Positions 8,856 to 17,789 of a DNA stretch of 64,000 nt are shown piece after piece. How positions within the stretch are numbered: position 1 is the stretch's first letter; every line of letters begins with the position of its first letter. Made by a program: the position numbers and the translations under genes. Below the pieces are notes generated by a model. It was not told the origin of the DNA. It was given only the letters and a program-made list of their open reading frames with translations, and did no database searches. The stretch is from CAWCAL01 sp963695075 (GTDB lineage: Bacteria; Actinomycetota; Acidimicrobiia; Acidimicrobiales; CAWCAL01), in contig CAVOFR010000008.1 in NCBI GenBank assembly GCA_963695075.1, positions 558,001 through 622,000 of the forward strand. Reading direction: 5' to 3'.

Positions 8856-9026
8856 CAGGACCTCCTGGATCGGTATCCGGGGACGATACTACGCTCCTGG
8901 AATGATCGCTACAGGGAAGCCCCCGGCCGGGGATCGGTCCAACCCGGGGGGGGTCGTGGAACGAGCAGTACATTGGCGACGAGTTCAGGCGCCAACTCTG
9001 CTGGGGCGCCGGAGAGGAGGCGTTCG

Positions 9027-10778
9027 ATGACTTCGACCGGCATCGACTACGAGGCATTCGACGGAGCCGTCGGCCAGAACTGGTACGACCTCGATCCCGA
9101 CCTGCAGTCACGGGTCCGCTCCGATGCCCCGCCCGAAGACCTGGAGTGGGCCGAGGCCACCCTTCGCTCCTTCGGCGGGCTGTGCGGCAACGACATCGCC
9201 CGCAACGCTGATGTGATCGACGCCGACCCGGCCGAGCTGGTCCGCTACGGCCGGTGGGCCGACGAGATCGATGAGATCCGTCATCCCGCCGCGACGCTCG
9301 ACTCGAAACGGAAGCTGTGGAAGGCGGGCTACGTATCGGGCTTCGCAACCGAAGCCGACCGGCGTGGTCGCCCGACGCCCGGAGTGGTCCTCGCCGCGAG
9401 CAATTACCTGCTCTCCCAGGCCGACACCGGCATGGTCTGCTCGCTCGGGATGACGACGGGCGTTGCGGGCCTCGTCGAGAACTATGCACCCCTCGACCTA
9501 CGCGACCAGCTGCTCGCACGGCTGCGCACCGACGACTTCGACGAGGGCACCGACGGCTCGATGTTCCTCACCGAACGCAACGGCGGCTCCGACCTGGGAC
9601 GCACCATTCTGTGCGTCGCCCGCGACATCGGCGACGGTCGCGTGTTGATCACGGGAGAGAAGTGGTTCTGCTCCAACATCGACGGCGAAGCGATCGTGCT
9701 GCTGGCCCGCCCCGAGGGAGGTGTCGAGGGAAGTCCCGGCATCGGGCTCTACCTCGTACCCCGCCACCGCGAGGACGGCACGCGCAACAGCTACTCGATG
9801 CGCCGCCTCAAGCCGAAGCTCGGCACCCGGAGCGTGCCCACCGGCGAGGTCGAGCTCACCGACGCCATCGGCTACGCGCTCCGGGAGCACCGCGCCGACG
9901 GCACACCGGAGACCTCCGATGCCGGCGGCCTGAACCGCATGATGGAGATGGTCAACGTGTCGCGCTTCGGTGTGGCCATGATGGGCCTCGGCATCGCACG
10001 GCGCTCCTTCCTCGAGGCAGCCATCTGGGCCCATCACCGCGAGGCGAAGGGGCGACTGCTCGTCGACCTCCCATTGGTGCGCGAGCAACTGGTCGATCGC
10101 CTGGTCGACCTCGAGGCGGCCTTCGCTCTGGGCTACGAATGCGCGGCAGCAGGCCACCGCGCCGATGGCGAGCGCCTCCGTCGCATCCTGGTGCCGGCGG
10201 CGAAGGTGCGGCTCTGCCGGCTGGGTGTGGAGGTGTCGGGGTTCACCGTCGACCTCTTCGGCGGCAACGGGTACTGCGAGGACTGGGGCCTCACCCGGTT
10301 GCTGCGCGACGCCGTCTGCCATCCGATCTGGGAAGGCAGCGAGAACATCTGCGCACTCGACGTGCTGCGGGCGATCCGGCGCGAGCACGCACACGAGGCG
10401 GTACTCGCCCGGGTCGACGAGGCCCTCGCGGTCGCGGCCGAGGGCCCGGCGTACCTGGTCGAAGCGATCGAGGCGGTTCGCCACCACCGCGATCACCTGG
10501 CCGCGAGGGTGACCGACATCGACATCATCGATGCCGACTGGACCCACGCCGGCGCCGAGCGCCTCACCGAGCTCGTCCTGCAAACCGTCCAGGGTGCACT
10601 GCTCTGCGAACAGGGCGCCACCGACCCGCACAAGGCGCTCGTCGCTCTGCGATACAGCCGACGACGCCTCGCTCCCGAGCGAGCGTGGGACGACCGCATC
10701 GCGTTCACCGCAGGGCGCGAATTGATCGCGTTCGCCGAGCTCGACCCCGCGAGAGCCGAGCAGGCCGCCGCGTCCTGA
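9027..10778 (+). CDS. AidB/FadE-like acyl-CoA dehydrogenase
   Basis: A 583-aa protein, longer than ordinary acyl-CoA dehydrogenases and matching the AidB-like group. Seen are a long N-terminal lobe, the FAD region LTERNGGSDLGRT, the segment TGEKWFCSNIDGEA and the C-terminal catalytic region FGGNGYCEDWGLTRLLRDA followed by PIWEGSENICALDVLRA, where the Glu of WEGS is the base. An extra helical C-terminus follows. The ATG at 9027 has GGAGAGGAGG just upstream. It heads a run of four same-strand genes with overlaps or a 1-bp gap, so it probably supplies an unsaturated acyl-CoA to the alcohol dehydrogenase and hydrolases downstream. Confidence 0.88.
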   Translation: MTSTGIDYEAFDGAVGQNWYDLDPDLQSRVRSDAPPEDLEWAEATLRSFGGLCGNDIARNADVIDADPAELVRYGRWADEIDEIRHPAATLDSKRKLWKAGYVSGFATEADRRGRPTPGVVLAASNYLLSQADTGMVCSLGMTTGVAGLVENYAPLDLRDQLLARLRTDDFDEGTDGSMFLTERNGGSDLGRTILCVARDIGDGRVLITGEKWFCSNIDGEAIVLLARPEGGVEGSPGIGLYLVPRHREDGTRNSYSMRRLKPKLGTRSVPTGEVELTDAIGYALREHRADGTPETSDAGGLNRMMEMVNVSRFGVAMMGLGIARRSFLEAAIWAHHREAKGRLLVDLPLVREQLVDRLVDLEAAFALGYECAAAGHRADGERLRRILVPAAKVRLCRLGVEVSGFTVDLFGGNGYCEDWGLTRLLRDAVCHPIWEGSENICALDVLRAIRREHAHEAVLARVDEALAVAAEGPAYLVEAIEAVRHHRDHLAARVTDIDIIDADWTHAGAERLTELVLQTVQGALLCEQGATDPHKALVALRYSRRRLAPERAWDDRIAFTAGRELIAFAELDPARAEQAAAS

Positions 10779-10779
10779 T

Positions 10780-11877
10780 ATGCCGTCCGCACCGAACACG
10801 CCTGTTGACCTACCTGCACCAGGGGCCACCATGCGCGCCGTCCGGTTCCACGGTGCACCCGCGGGCCTGAGGGTCGAGGAGGTGCCCGTCGGCCGACCAG
10901 GTGCTGACGAGGTCCTCGTGAGCGTCGCAGCCTGCGGGCTGTGCGGCTCCGACGTGCACTTCCTCGACGGCATGCCGGTGCCTGGACCCTTGCCGATGAC
11001 CTTCGGGCACGAACCCGCCGGCACCGTGGCGGCGTTGGGTGAAGGTGTGACCGGATGGTCGCTCGGAGACCCGGTCGCCATCACCCTCTGCGACGGTTGC
11101 GGCGAATGCCGGACCTGCCGCGCCGGGGCTCCCGAGGCCTGTCCGCGACTGCGTGCCCCGGGCCTGCACCTCGACGGCGCCTTCGCCGACTACATCGTCG
11201 TGCCGAGCTCGACGCTCCTGCGCATCCCCCCGGGAGTCTCGATGGCCGCGGCGGCGGTGGCCACCGACTGCGTCGCCAGCCCGTACCACGCCCTCAAGTG
11301 CAGGGGACGGCTCCGGGCCGGGGAGCAGGTAGTGGTCATCGGCGTGGGCGGGCTGGGCTCCATGGCGATCGTGCTGGCCCGGCACCTCGGAGCGGAGCGG
11401 GTGGTGGCGGTCGACACGTCGCCGACCGCGCTCGAACGCGCCGCTCGGGCCGGTGCGGACGCCACCGTGCTCGTGCCGACCGATCGTGAAGCGACGGCGA
11501 TCAGCGGTGAGCTCTTCGGGGCGACCGACGGCGGAGCCGAGGTCGTGCTCGAGTGCGTCGGCCGGCCGGAGACCGCTTCCCTCGGAGCCCTCGCATTGAT
11601 GCCAGGTGGACGGCTGGTGCTCGTCGGCATCGGAATGGAGCCTCCACCGATCCCCTACCCCCAGGCCCTGTTCGCCCTGCTCGAATACTCGGTGATCGGG
11701 TCGTTCGCTTCTCACAAGGAGGATCTGGCCGAGGTGCTGGCTCTCGCTGCCAGCGGTGCGATCGACATCGATGCCGCGATCTCCCATCGAGTGGCGTTGG
11801 AGGAAGTGCCGGAGGGCTACGACCGGCTCCGGGAACACCGCGGCGACCCCCAGCGCATCGTGATGGAGAACCCGTGA
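10780..11877 (+). CDS. Zinc-dependent alcohol dehydrogenase (MDR family)
   Basis: A 365-aa medium-chain dehydrogenase. Catalytic-zinc ligands are visible in CGLCGSDVHF and GHEPAG. The structural zinc site is complete (C-x2-C-x2-C-x7-C in CDGCGECRTCRAGAPEAC). The nucleotide fold has GVGGLGSMAIVLARHLGAE followed by an acidic VDTS turn, suggesting NAD(H). The ATG lies one base after the preceding stop; an internal ATG 17 codons in (MRAVRFHG) is an alternative start that better matches the usual family N-terminus. It probably oxidises a secondary alcohol intermediate of the pathway encoded by this operon. Substrate unknown. Confidence 0.9.
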   Translation: MPSAPNTPVDLPAPGATMRAVRFHGAPAGLRVEEVPVGRPGADEVLVSVAACGLCGSDVHFLDGMPVPGPLPMTFGHEPAGTVAALGEGVTGWSLGDPVAITLCDGCGECRTCRAGAPEACPRLRAPGLHLDGAFADYIVVPSSTLLRIPPGVSMAAAAVATDCVASPYHALKCRGRLRAGEQVVVIGVGGLGSMAIVLARHLGAERVVAVDTSPTALERAARAGADATVLVPTDREATAISGELFGATDGGAEVVLECVGRPETASLGALALMPGGRLVLVGIGMEPPPIPYPQALFALLEYSVIGSFASHKEDLAEVLALAASGAIDIDAAISHRVALEEVPEGYDRLREHRGDPQRIVMENP

Positions 11878-12950
11878 GCCCTTCGCGGAACCGACCGGCC
11901 CCGTCCGACGCTTCCGTGAGCCTCGCCGGATCACCGGCGCGCTTCGCGGCCGGCCTGCACCGGGTCGCCGATGGGGTGTGGGCATGGGTTCAGCCCAACG
12001 GTGGCACCGGTGAGGCCAACGCCGGTCTGGTCGTCGGCGAGGACGCTGCAGTGGTCGTCGACACCTGTTGGGACCACCGCCAGGCGGCCCGTCTCCTGTC
12101 GGCGTGCGCGCCGCAGCTCGGCCCGGCGACGATCACCACCGTTGTCAACACGCACTGCAACGGCGACCACTGGTGGGGCAATGCGCTGATGCCCGACGAC
12201 GCGGAGATCTTGACCTCGGCCGCCAGCCTGGCCGCGATGCACCGCGAGAAGCCGAAGGAGCTGGCCGCGCTGGCGCGGGTGTTCGAGCTGGGTCGGCGAC
12301 TGCCGGGGGCGCTCGGCGGAGACCTCGCCTACCTGCACGCACAGCTCGCCCCGTTCGAGTTCGCCGATGTCGAGTTGCGGCTGCCGACGAGCACGTTCGG
12401 CGGGCGGCTCGACCTGAGCGTGGGCGGACGGTCGATCGAGCTGATCGAGGTCGGCCCGGCCCACACCGAGGGTGATCTCGTGGTGCACGTGCCCGACGCC
12501 GGGGTGGTCTTCGCCGCCGATGTGCTCTTCGTGGGCCAGACCCCGGTGATGTGGGCGGGCTCCGCCGCGAGCTGGGTGGCCGCGCTGGAAGACGTGATGG
12601 CGCTCGGTCCCCGGGTCGTCGTCCCCGGACACGGCCCCGTCGTCGACGCCTCCGAGCTCGGCGTACACCGCGACTACTGGCAGTGGCTCGGCGACGGCGT
12701 GGCCGAGCGTCATCGGCGCGGCCTCCCGGCGCTCGAGGCCGCCACCGATCTCGCGACCGAGGCGGCGGCCGACGGGACTCCGTGGTCGACCTGGGCGGCG
12801 CCGGAGCGCACCTTCATCAGCGTGGCCGCCGAGTACCGGGCCCTCGAGGGCCGGCCGGCGGCGGAATCCACCCGGGAGATGCTCGGAGCGTTCACCGGCC
12901 TGTTGCGCACGAGGCGGCGGCTGCTGCGGGCGAGCGGGTCGAGACCATGA
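11874..12950 (+). CDS. MBL-fold metallo-hydrolase
   Basis: A 358-aa metallo-beta-lactamase-fold protein. The metal motif reads THCNGDHWWGN, so the usual HxHxDH has Asn in place of the second His, as in the 'THxNGDHxxGN' subgroup. Later metal ligands appear to be PAHTEGDLVVHVP and the His of VVPGHGPVV. Predicted activity is hydrolysis of a thioester, lactone or similar bond. The GTG start overlaps the alcohol dehydrogenase stop (GTGA) and the stop overlaps the next ATG, so it sits in the middle of a coupled operon. Confidence 0.85.
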   Translation: MSPSRNRPAPSDASVSLAGSPARFAAGLHRVADGVWAWVQPNGGTGEANAGLVVGEDAAVVVDTCWDHRQAARLLSACAPQLGPATITTVVNTHCNGDHWWGNALMPDDAEILTSAASLAAMHREKPKELAALARVFELGRRLPGALGGDLAYLHAQLAPFEFADVELRLPTSTFGGRLDLSVGGRSIELIEVGPAHTEGDLVVHVPDAGVVFAADVLFVGQTPVMWAGSAASWVAALEDVMALGPRVVVPGHGPVVDASELGVHRDYWQWLGDGVAERHRRGLPALEAATDLATEAAADGTPWSTWAAPERTFISVAAEYRALEGRPAAESTREMLGAFTGLLRTRRRLLRASGSRP

Positions 12951-13975
12951 AGCTGGCCACGTGGGTGGGCGACGACGGCTCGGAGCACTTCGGTGCCGTG
13001 CTCGATTCCGAGGCGGTGGGACAGGCGGCGGTCGTCGGGTTCTCCGACCTCGCGGGCGGCGGCGACGGTGGCGACGCTCCCGCCGGTCGGCTCCACACCG
13101 TCGAGGCCTACCTGCGCGACCTCGACGGCGCTCGCCGCGACGCCCGGGCCCTCCTCGACGGGGCGGCACCCGACGTTCTGGAGGGAGCGATCCGTCCCCT
13201 GGACGGGGTGCGCCTCCTGGCACCGGTCCCCCGCCCGGTAGCCATCCTCGACTGTGGCCTCACCCCCCGTCACCTCGCCAACTCGGCGGCGGTCCTGTTG
13301 CGGCGTTCGCTGCCGCCGGTGATCGGCCCGGTCTGCGCGACGGTGGCGCGTGGGCTGGTGCGACGGTCCGCCACCGGCGTGCGCTACTACAAGGGCAACT
13401 GCTGCAGCGTCAGCGGCCACGGCGACACTATTCCGTGGCCCGATTTCACCGCCTTCCTCGACATCGAACCGGAGCTGGCCATCGTGACCGGCGCGCTCGA
13501 GTGCGGTGCCGATCGTGACGCTGCCGCCGGGGCGATCGCCGGCTACACGATCTTCAACGACGTTTCGGCCCGCGACGTGCAGCTGGCCGAGATGCTGATG
13601 ACGGGTCCGGCGAGCTGCAAGGACCTCGACGCCGGCAACGGACTCGGACCGTGGTTGGTCACCCCCGACGAACTGGGAGACCCCCGCTCGCTCGAGGTGA
13701 GCGTGCAGACGGCCGATCGAGCGGCGTGGTGGGGCCGCACCGCGGAGTACTCGATGGATCCCGTGGACGTACTGCTGGCGCTGGCCGAACGCCAGAGCCT
13801 GTGCGCCGGAACGGTGGTGGGGATGGGCACCGTGCCCGACACCTGCGGCCTCGACCGCGACGAGTGGCTGGAACCGGGTGAGCAGGTGGCCATCACCTTC
13901 GAGGGGATCGGCACGCTGGAGCAGCGCCTCGGCGTGCCCGAGACCATGCCCCGCACCCGCTGGCCCCGCCACTGA
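12947..13975 (+). CDS. Fumarylacetoacetate hydrolase (FAH) family protein
   Basis: A 342-aa FAH-superfamily protein. The metal-binding acidic cluster is in FLDIEPELAIVTG, followed by IAGYTIFNDVSARDVQ and the KDLDAGNGLGPWLV loop, both characteristic. The family cleaves or hydrates beta-diketone-like compounds, for example fumarylacetoacetate, acylpyruvates or 2-oxo-hept-3-ene-dioate. The ATG overlaps the MBL gene stop (ATGA). As the last gene of the 9027-13975 unit it would suit a late C-C bond cleavage step. Exact substrate unknown. Confidence 0.87.
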   Translation: MKLATWVGDDGSEHFGAVLDSEAVGQAAVVGFSDLAGGGDGGDAPAGRLHTVEAYLRDLDGARRDARALLDGAAPDVLEGAIRPLDGVRLLAPVPRPVAILDCGLTPRHLANSAAVLLRRSLPPVIGPVCATVARGLVRRSATGVRYYKGNCCSVSGHGDTIPWPDFTAFLDIEPELAIVTGALECGADRDAAAGAIAGYTIFNDVSARDVQLAEMLMTGPASCKDLDAGNGLGPWLVTPDELGDPRSLEVSVQTADRAAWWGRTAEYSMDPVDVLLALAERQSLCAGTVVGMGTVPDTCGLDRDEWLEPGEQVAITFEGIGTLEQRLGVPETMPRTRWPRH

Positions 13976-14000
13976 ACCGCGCCATCCGAGCCATCGGCGT

Positions 14001-16883
14001 TCAGGTGGCAACGCTCGTTGAAAGGCCGGTCGGTGCCAGGGCGGCATCGATGGCTGCGGCGGCGCGACGGCCATCGGCCACCGCCTCCACCACGGTGCCC
14101 CCGGCGCCCACGAGGTCGCCCCCCACGAGGACCGGAGTGCCCGTCGAGGCTGGTGCAACGCCGTCGCCGGCGCTCGACGCCGTCGCCATCTGGATGGCCA
14201 GGCCGGCAGCCGGCTTCTGACCGACCGCCACCACCACCCGGTCGGCCGCTCGGACCAGCTCCTCGGTGTGGTCGAGCTGCGGGGCGAAGCGTCCGGTGGC
14301 GTCGAACACGGAACTGCATCGAACGAAGCGGATCCCACCCTCGACCAGCTCCTGGGGTCCCCAGCCGTGGTGGAGCTCCACCCCTGCCAGGCGCAACTCC
14401 ACCAGCTCTCCGGCCAGCGCCGGCATCTCCGCCTCGGCCTCGAGGCAGACCAGGTCGACCCCGGCTGCGCCGGTGGCCACGGCGGTCAGCGCCGCGTCCG
14501 AGGCCACGCTTCCACCCCCGATGACCACGACGCGCTCGCCTGCCGTGCTCAACTCGCCGGTACGTGCGCCGCGCAGGAAGTCGAGCGCTTCAACGCTCGC
14601 CGGACCGGCGTCGCCCGGGAGGTCCAGCACCCGAGGCGCCCCTAAGCCAGGAGCCACGAACACCGCATCGAAATCGACCTCCAACTGGTCGAGCGACACC
14701 TGTTCGCCCACGGTGACACCCAGACGCCAGGTGACGCCGGCCGCCATGGCCCCTATCTCGCGCTCGACCGTGGCGTCGTCGAGGCGGAACCCGGGGATCG
14801 CCTGGTCGAGGATGCCACCGGGCCGATCGGCTGCATCGAACACCTCCACGGCATGGCCGGCCCGAGCGAGGAAGTGGGCGGCGGTGAGACCGGCCGGGCC
14901 TGCACCGACCACGGCTACGCGGCGGCCGGTAGCGGGCGCCGACGCACCCCAGCCCTCTGGTCCGGGCACCTCGCGGCACACCCAACCGTGCAGATCGCGT
15001 ATGCGAACCGGACCGTCCTCGTAGGAGTTGCGGATGCACACGGCCTCGCACAGCCGCTCGGAGGGGCATACGAGCCCGCACACCTCCGACAACGGGTTGG
15101 TCTCGCGCACCACGGCCGCCGCACCGGCGAGGTTGCCGGCCTCGATGCGACGCAGGAACCCGGGAATGTCGATCGAGGCGGGGCAGGCCCGGATGCAGGG
15201 GGCGTCCTCGCACAGCTGGCACTCGTGGGCCAGACGCTTCGCTCCCGGCAGGTCGAGGGGGACAGCGGGGTCGGGGGGCGGGGTCCACGGCTTGCCCCCC
15301 GTGTAGTTCACGTACTGGTGATCGAAGTGATGGGCGATGTACTCCTCCAGCCCCAGGTCGCGCAGCACCATGTTCGCCGCGCCGATCCCCGACGACGTGG
15401 TGGCGACCACGCCCTCCCCCATCACGGTGGAGTCGCCGCACAGGTACAGGTGCTCCCAGTCGCTGCGGGCCCGGGGGCGTTCCAGCATGTGGCTGCCGAG
15501 CGAGGGCTTGGGACCGCCCAGGTTCCCCTGGTTGCGCAGCGTGTAGCGCTCGACCGTGGTCGGGGTGCCGATCTCCATCACCTTGATGGCCGAGCGCAGC
15601 CCGGGCAGCACCTGCTCCATGCGATCGAGTAGATCCTCGGTCTCCTCGGCCTTGATCCGTTCGTAGTCCTCGCTGCGGTACGAGGGATCCGACGGGCTGG
15701 GCCACCGTCGACGGTTGGGGGACACCACGGTCATGGCATGGGTGCCGGGCGGGCAGCGTGCCGGGTCCTCGACGGAGGGCAGCTCGACGTTGAAGTTGCC
15801 CTCTCCCTCGAAGCCGCTCGGGTCGAGCACGATCATCTCGACGTGGCCGAAGTCCTCGGGGATCACCGAGGCGTCGAGGCCGATGTAGGCCACGAGGAAG
15901 CTGAAGGTCGGCTCGAAGTGGTGCGCCCACGTCATGCGTTCGGGTTCGATGTGCTCCGGTCGCACGAGCTGGCCGTAGAGGTTCCACACCGTCGCGTTGG
16001 ACACGACCGCACCGGCACGGATCTCGGTGCCGTCGGCCAGGCGAACACCCCGCGCCGCGCCATCGGTGATGAGGATCTCGTCGACCCGATTGCCGTAGAG
16101 CATCTGGCCGCCGTGGGTCTCGATCGACTTCTCCAGCAGGTTGGCCAGCATCTGGGGGGTGTCGGCCGCGTAGCACGAGCCGCCGGCGTGGTTGTCGATG
16201 AACATCATCGTGGTGATGATCGCCGGGGTCTCCGACAGGTCACACGATGTGAACGTGGCGGCCACGATGTCGAAGAAGTTGATGAGGCCCGGATCGGTCA
16301 CGTACTGGTCGATGAGCCACCGCGAGTCGCGGTTCATCATCTCGACCACCCGTGCCAGTGCCGCCGGGTCGGCGTCGGGGTTGACCCCTGACTGACCGAC
16401 GGGGGTCTCGGTGGGTGGCACGACCGTCACCAGGTCGCCGCCCATAACCGCGTCGTAGGCGGCGCTCATGTCGGCGAAGAGGGCCCGGATGCCGGACTCC
16501 TCGTGGGGATAGCGGGCGCACAGCTCGGAGAGAAACCGCTCCTGGTCGCGCCAGAACGTGACGGTGCCGTCGTCGAAGCGCATCCGATAGACGTACTCGT
16601 GGGGGATCATGTCGATCTCCTCCTCGAGCTCGTTCATGACGAAGCGATGCGGGTTGTAGCCCGTCTCCTCGAAGCCGTAGAGGAGCTCGGGACCCACGTC
16701 GAAGGTGAAACCCTCACGGCGAATGGCCGTGCAGCATCCCCCGGGCAGGTAGTGGTGCTCCACAACCATGGTGGAGAGGCCGCGCTTGGCCAGCAGGGCC
16801 GCCGCGGTCAGCCCGCCGATGCCGGCGCCGACCACGACCACGTCGTAGTCGTCGCGGATCATCGTGCCTTGGTGGAATCGCAT
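14001..16883 (-). CDS. Fusion: CrtI-like oxidoreductase + GltD/DPYD-type Fe-S flavin module
   Basis: A 960-aa protein made of two flavoproteins. Residues about 13-530 are a phytoene-desaturase-like enzyme (VVVVGAGIGGLTAAALLAKRG at the N-terminus, LYLCGDSTVMGEGVVATTS near its end). From about 560 comes a glutamate-synthase-small-subunit-like module: an Fe-S domain with CQLCEDAPCIRACP and CGLVCPSERLCEAVC, then VAVVGAGPAGLTAAHFLARAG for FAD and VVVIGGGSVASDAAL for NAD(P)H. The second half could pass NAD(P)H electrons to or from the first in cis. The ATG 16883 has AGGGG upstream; ATG 16862 is an alternative. A perfect palindrome lies about 60 bp upstream. The fused architecture is unusual to me. 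Confidence 0.85.
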   Translation of the reverse strand: MRFHQGTMIRDDYDVVVVGAGIGGLTAAALLAKRGLSTMVVEHHYLPGGCCTAIRREGFTFDVGPELLYGFEETGYNPHRFVMNELEEEIDMIPHEYVYRMRFDDGTVTFWRDQERFLSELCARYPHEESGIRALFADMSAAYDAVMGGDLVTVVPPTETPVGQSGVNPDADPAALARVVEMMNRDSRWLIDQYVTDPGLINFFDIVAATFTSCDLSETPAIITTMMFIDNHAGGSCYAADTPQMLANLLEKSIETHGGQMLYGNRVDEILITDGAARGVRLADGTEIRAGAVVSNATVWNLYGQLVRPEHIEPERMTWAHHFEPTFSFLVAYIGLDASVIPEDFGHVEMIVLDPSGFEGEGNFNVELPSVEDPARCPPGTHAMTVVSPNRRRWPSPSDPSYRSEDYERIKAEETEDLLDRMEQVLPGLRSAIKVMEIGTPTTVERYTLRNQGNLGGPKPSLGSHMLERPRARSDWEHLYLCGDSTVMGEGVVATTSSGIGAANMVLRDLGLEEYIAHHFDHQYVNYTGGKPWTPPPDPAVPLDLPGAKRLAHECQLCEDAPCIRACPASIDIPGFLRRIEAGNLAGAAAVVRETNPLSEVCGLVCPSERLCEAVCIRNSYEDGPVRIRDLHGWVCREVPGPEGWGASAPATGRRVAVVGAGPAGLTAAHFLARAGHAVEVFDAADRPGGILDQAIPGFRLDDATVEREIGAMAAGVTWRLGVTVGEQVSLDQLEVDFDAVFVAPGLGAPRVLDLPGDAGPASVEALDFLRGARTGELSTAGERVVVIGGGSVASDAALTAVATGAAGVDLVCLEAEAEMPALAGELVELRLAGVELHHGWGPQELVEGGIRFVRCSSVFDATGRFAPQLDHTEELVRAADRVVVAVGQKPAAGLAIQMATASSAGDGVAPASTGTPVLVGGDLVGAGGTVVEAVADGRRAAAAIDAALAPTGLSTSVAT

Positions 16884-16943
16884 GGTCAGCCCCTGACGTC
16901 CCCTGACAACGTCCGCGACCAGCTAGGCGCGGCCGCGGTTGTG

Positions 16944-16956
16944 TTAGTGACACTAA
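16944..16956. promoter_or_regulatory. Perfect 13-bp inverted repeat upstream of the fusion oxidoreductase
   Basis: TTAGTG-A-CACTAA is a perfect palindrome with one central base, 61 bp upstream of the start at 16883. Its length and spacing suit a TetR- or MarR-type operator. It does not resemble the palindrome at 3375 or the one at 36380, so a different regulator is implied. The rest of the gap (16884-17067) shows nothing else I can support. Confidence 0.5.
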
Positions 16957-17067
16957 TACAGAGCTTGAACACCGGTCACCCGACGCGATCCGGTCAGGAG
17001 GACGGACGTCGCCGGCAACTCTGGCGCTACGTCTCGAGCACGAGATCGATTTGCGTGTGGCCGTTGT

Positions 17068-17778
17068 TCAGTTCCCGGGAACCTCGAAGGTACCGATCAT
17101 GCCCAGCTCCGTGTGCGGCTTTCCGCTCTCGGGATCGACCAGGATGCACTGGTAGGTGAAGGTACCGTCCGTCTCGAAGGTGATGGTCGCTCCACCCGAA
17201 GCGCCGGCATCGATTGCCTCGACCTCGCCGAGCGCGTCGCCGTCGGGGTCGAGCACCTCGAACTCGTGCGCCTGGTCCCCGGCGTTGGTCATCTCGAATC
17301 GGATCGTCTCGCCGGTCGCGATGTCCGAGACGTCGAGATTCTCGTACGTGAACTCGACCGACTCGAACGCGATCGTACGATCCGGCGCCGCCGGGGCGGC
17401 CCCTCCTTCACCGGTCACGGTGAAGGCCGAGCTGATACCGCTACCGGTCTGGCCCGGCTTGCAGCGCACCTGGTACTCGCCGGCGACGAGATCGACGGTG
17501 AGCGTACGCGTGGTGCCCGTGGTGACGTTCTCCACCTCGCTGACGACGTCACCGTCGGCCCTGAGGACGTACAACTCGCTGATGTCGTCGGCGTTGTTCG
17601 TGAACTCGAAGTCGATCCTGCCGGCCTCGAGCTCGTCGGTGGCGATGGTACAGGCGTCGTTGGTGCCGGTCACCGTCGTCGAGGCGTCGGCCGATCCGGT
17701 GGAGCAGGCCGAGAGCAGCAGGACGGTCGCGACCGATGCGGCACCGACCGCGCCGGAGCGAAGGCGGGATTGGGTCAT
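17068..17778 (-). CDS. EfeO-like cupredoxin-domain lipoprotein
   Basis: A 236-aa secreted lipoprotein: signal peptide with lipobox LLSAC, then two cupredoxin-like beta domains. The first (about 35-115, from CTIATDELEAG to YQVRCKPG) matches the N-terminal cupredoxin domain of EfeO. The second (about 130-235) repeats the style and ends FTYQCILVDPESGKPHTELGM. The M75 imelysin domain of classical EfeO is absent. It follows the permease gene by 11 bp, so it most likely captures or oxidises iron (or copper) for that permease. It is a shortened or duplicated variant rather than standard EfeO. Confidence 0.72.
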   Translation of the reverse strand: MTQSRLRSGAVGAASVATVLLLSACSTGSADASTTVTGTNDACTIATDELEAGRIDFEFTNNADDISELYVLRADGDVVSEVENVTTGTTRTLTVDLVAGEYQVRCKPGQTGSGISSAFTVTGEGGAAPAAPDRTIAFESVEFTYENLDVSDIATGETIRFEMTNAGDQAHEFEVLDPDGDALGEVEAIDAGASGGATITFETDGTFTYQCILVDPESGKPHTELGMIGTFEVPGN

Positions 17779-17789
17779 GGGTCTGGTTC

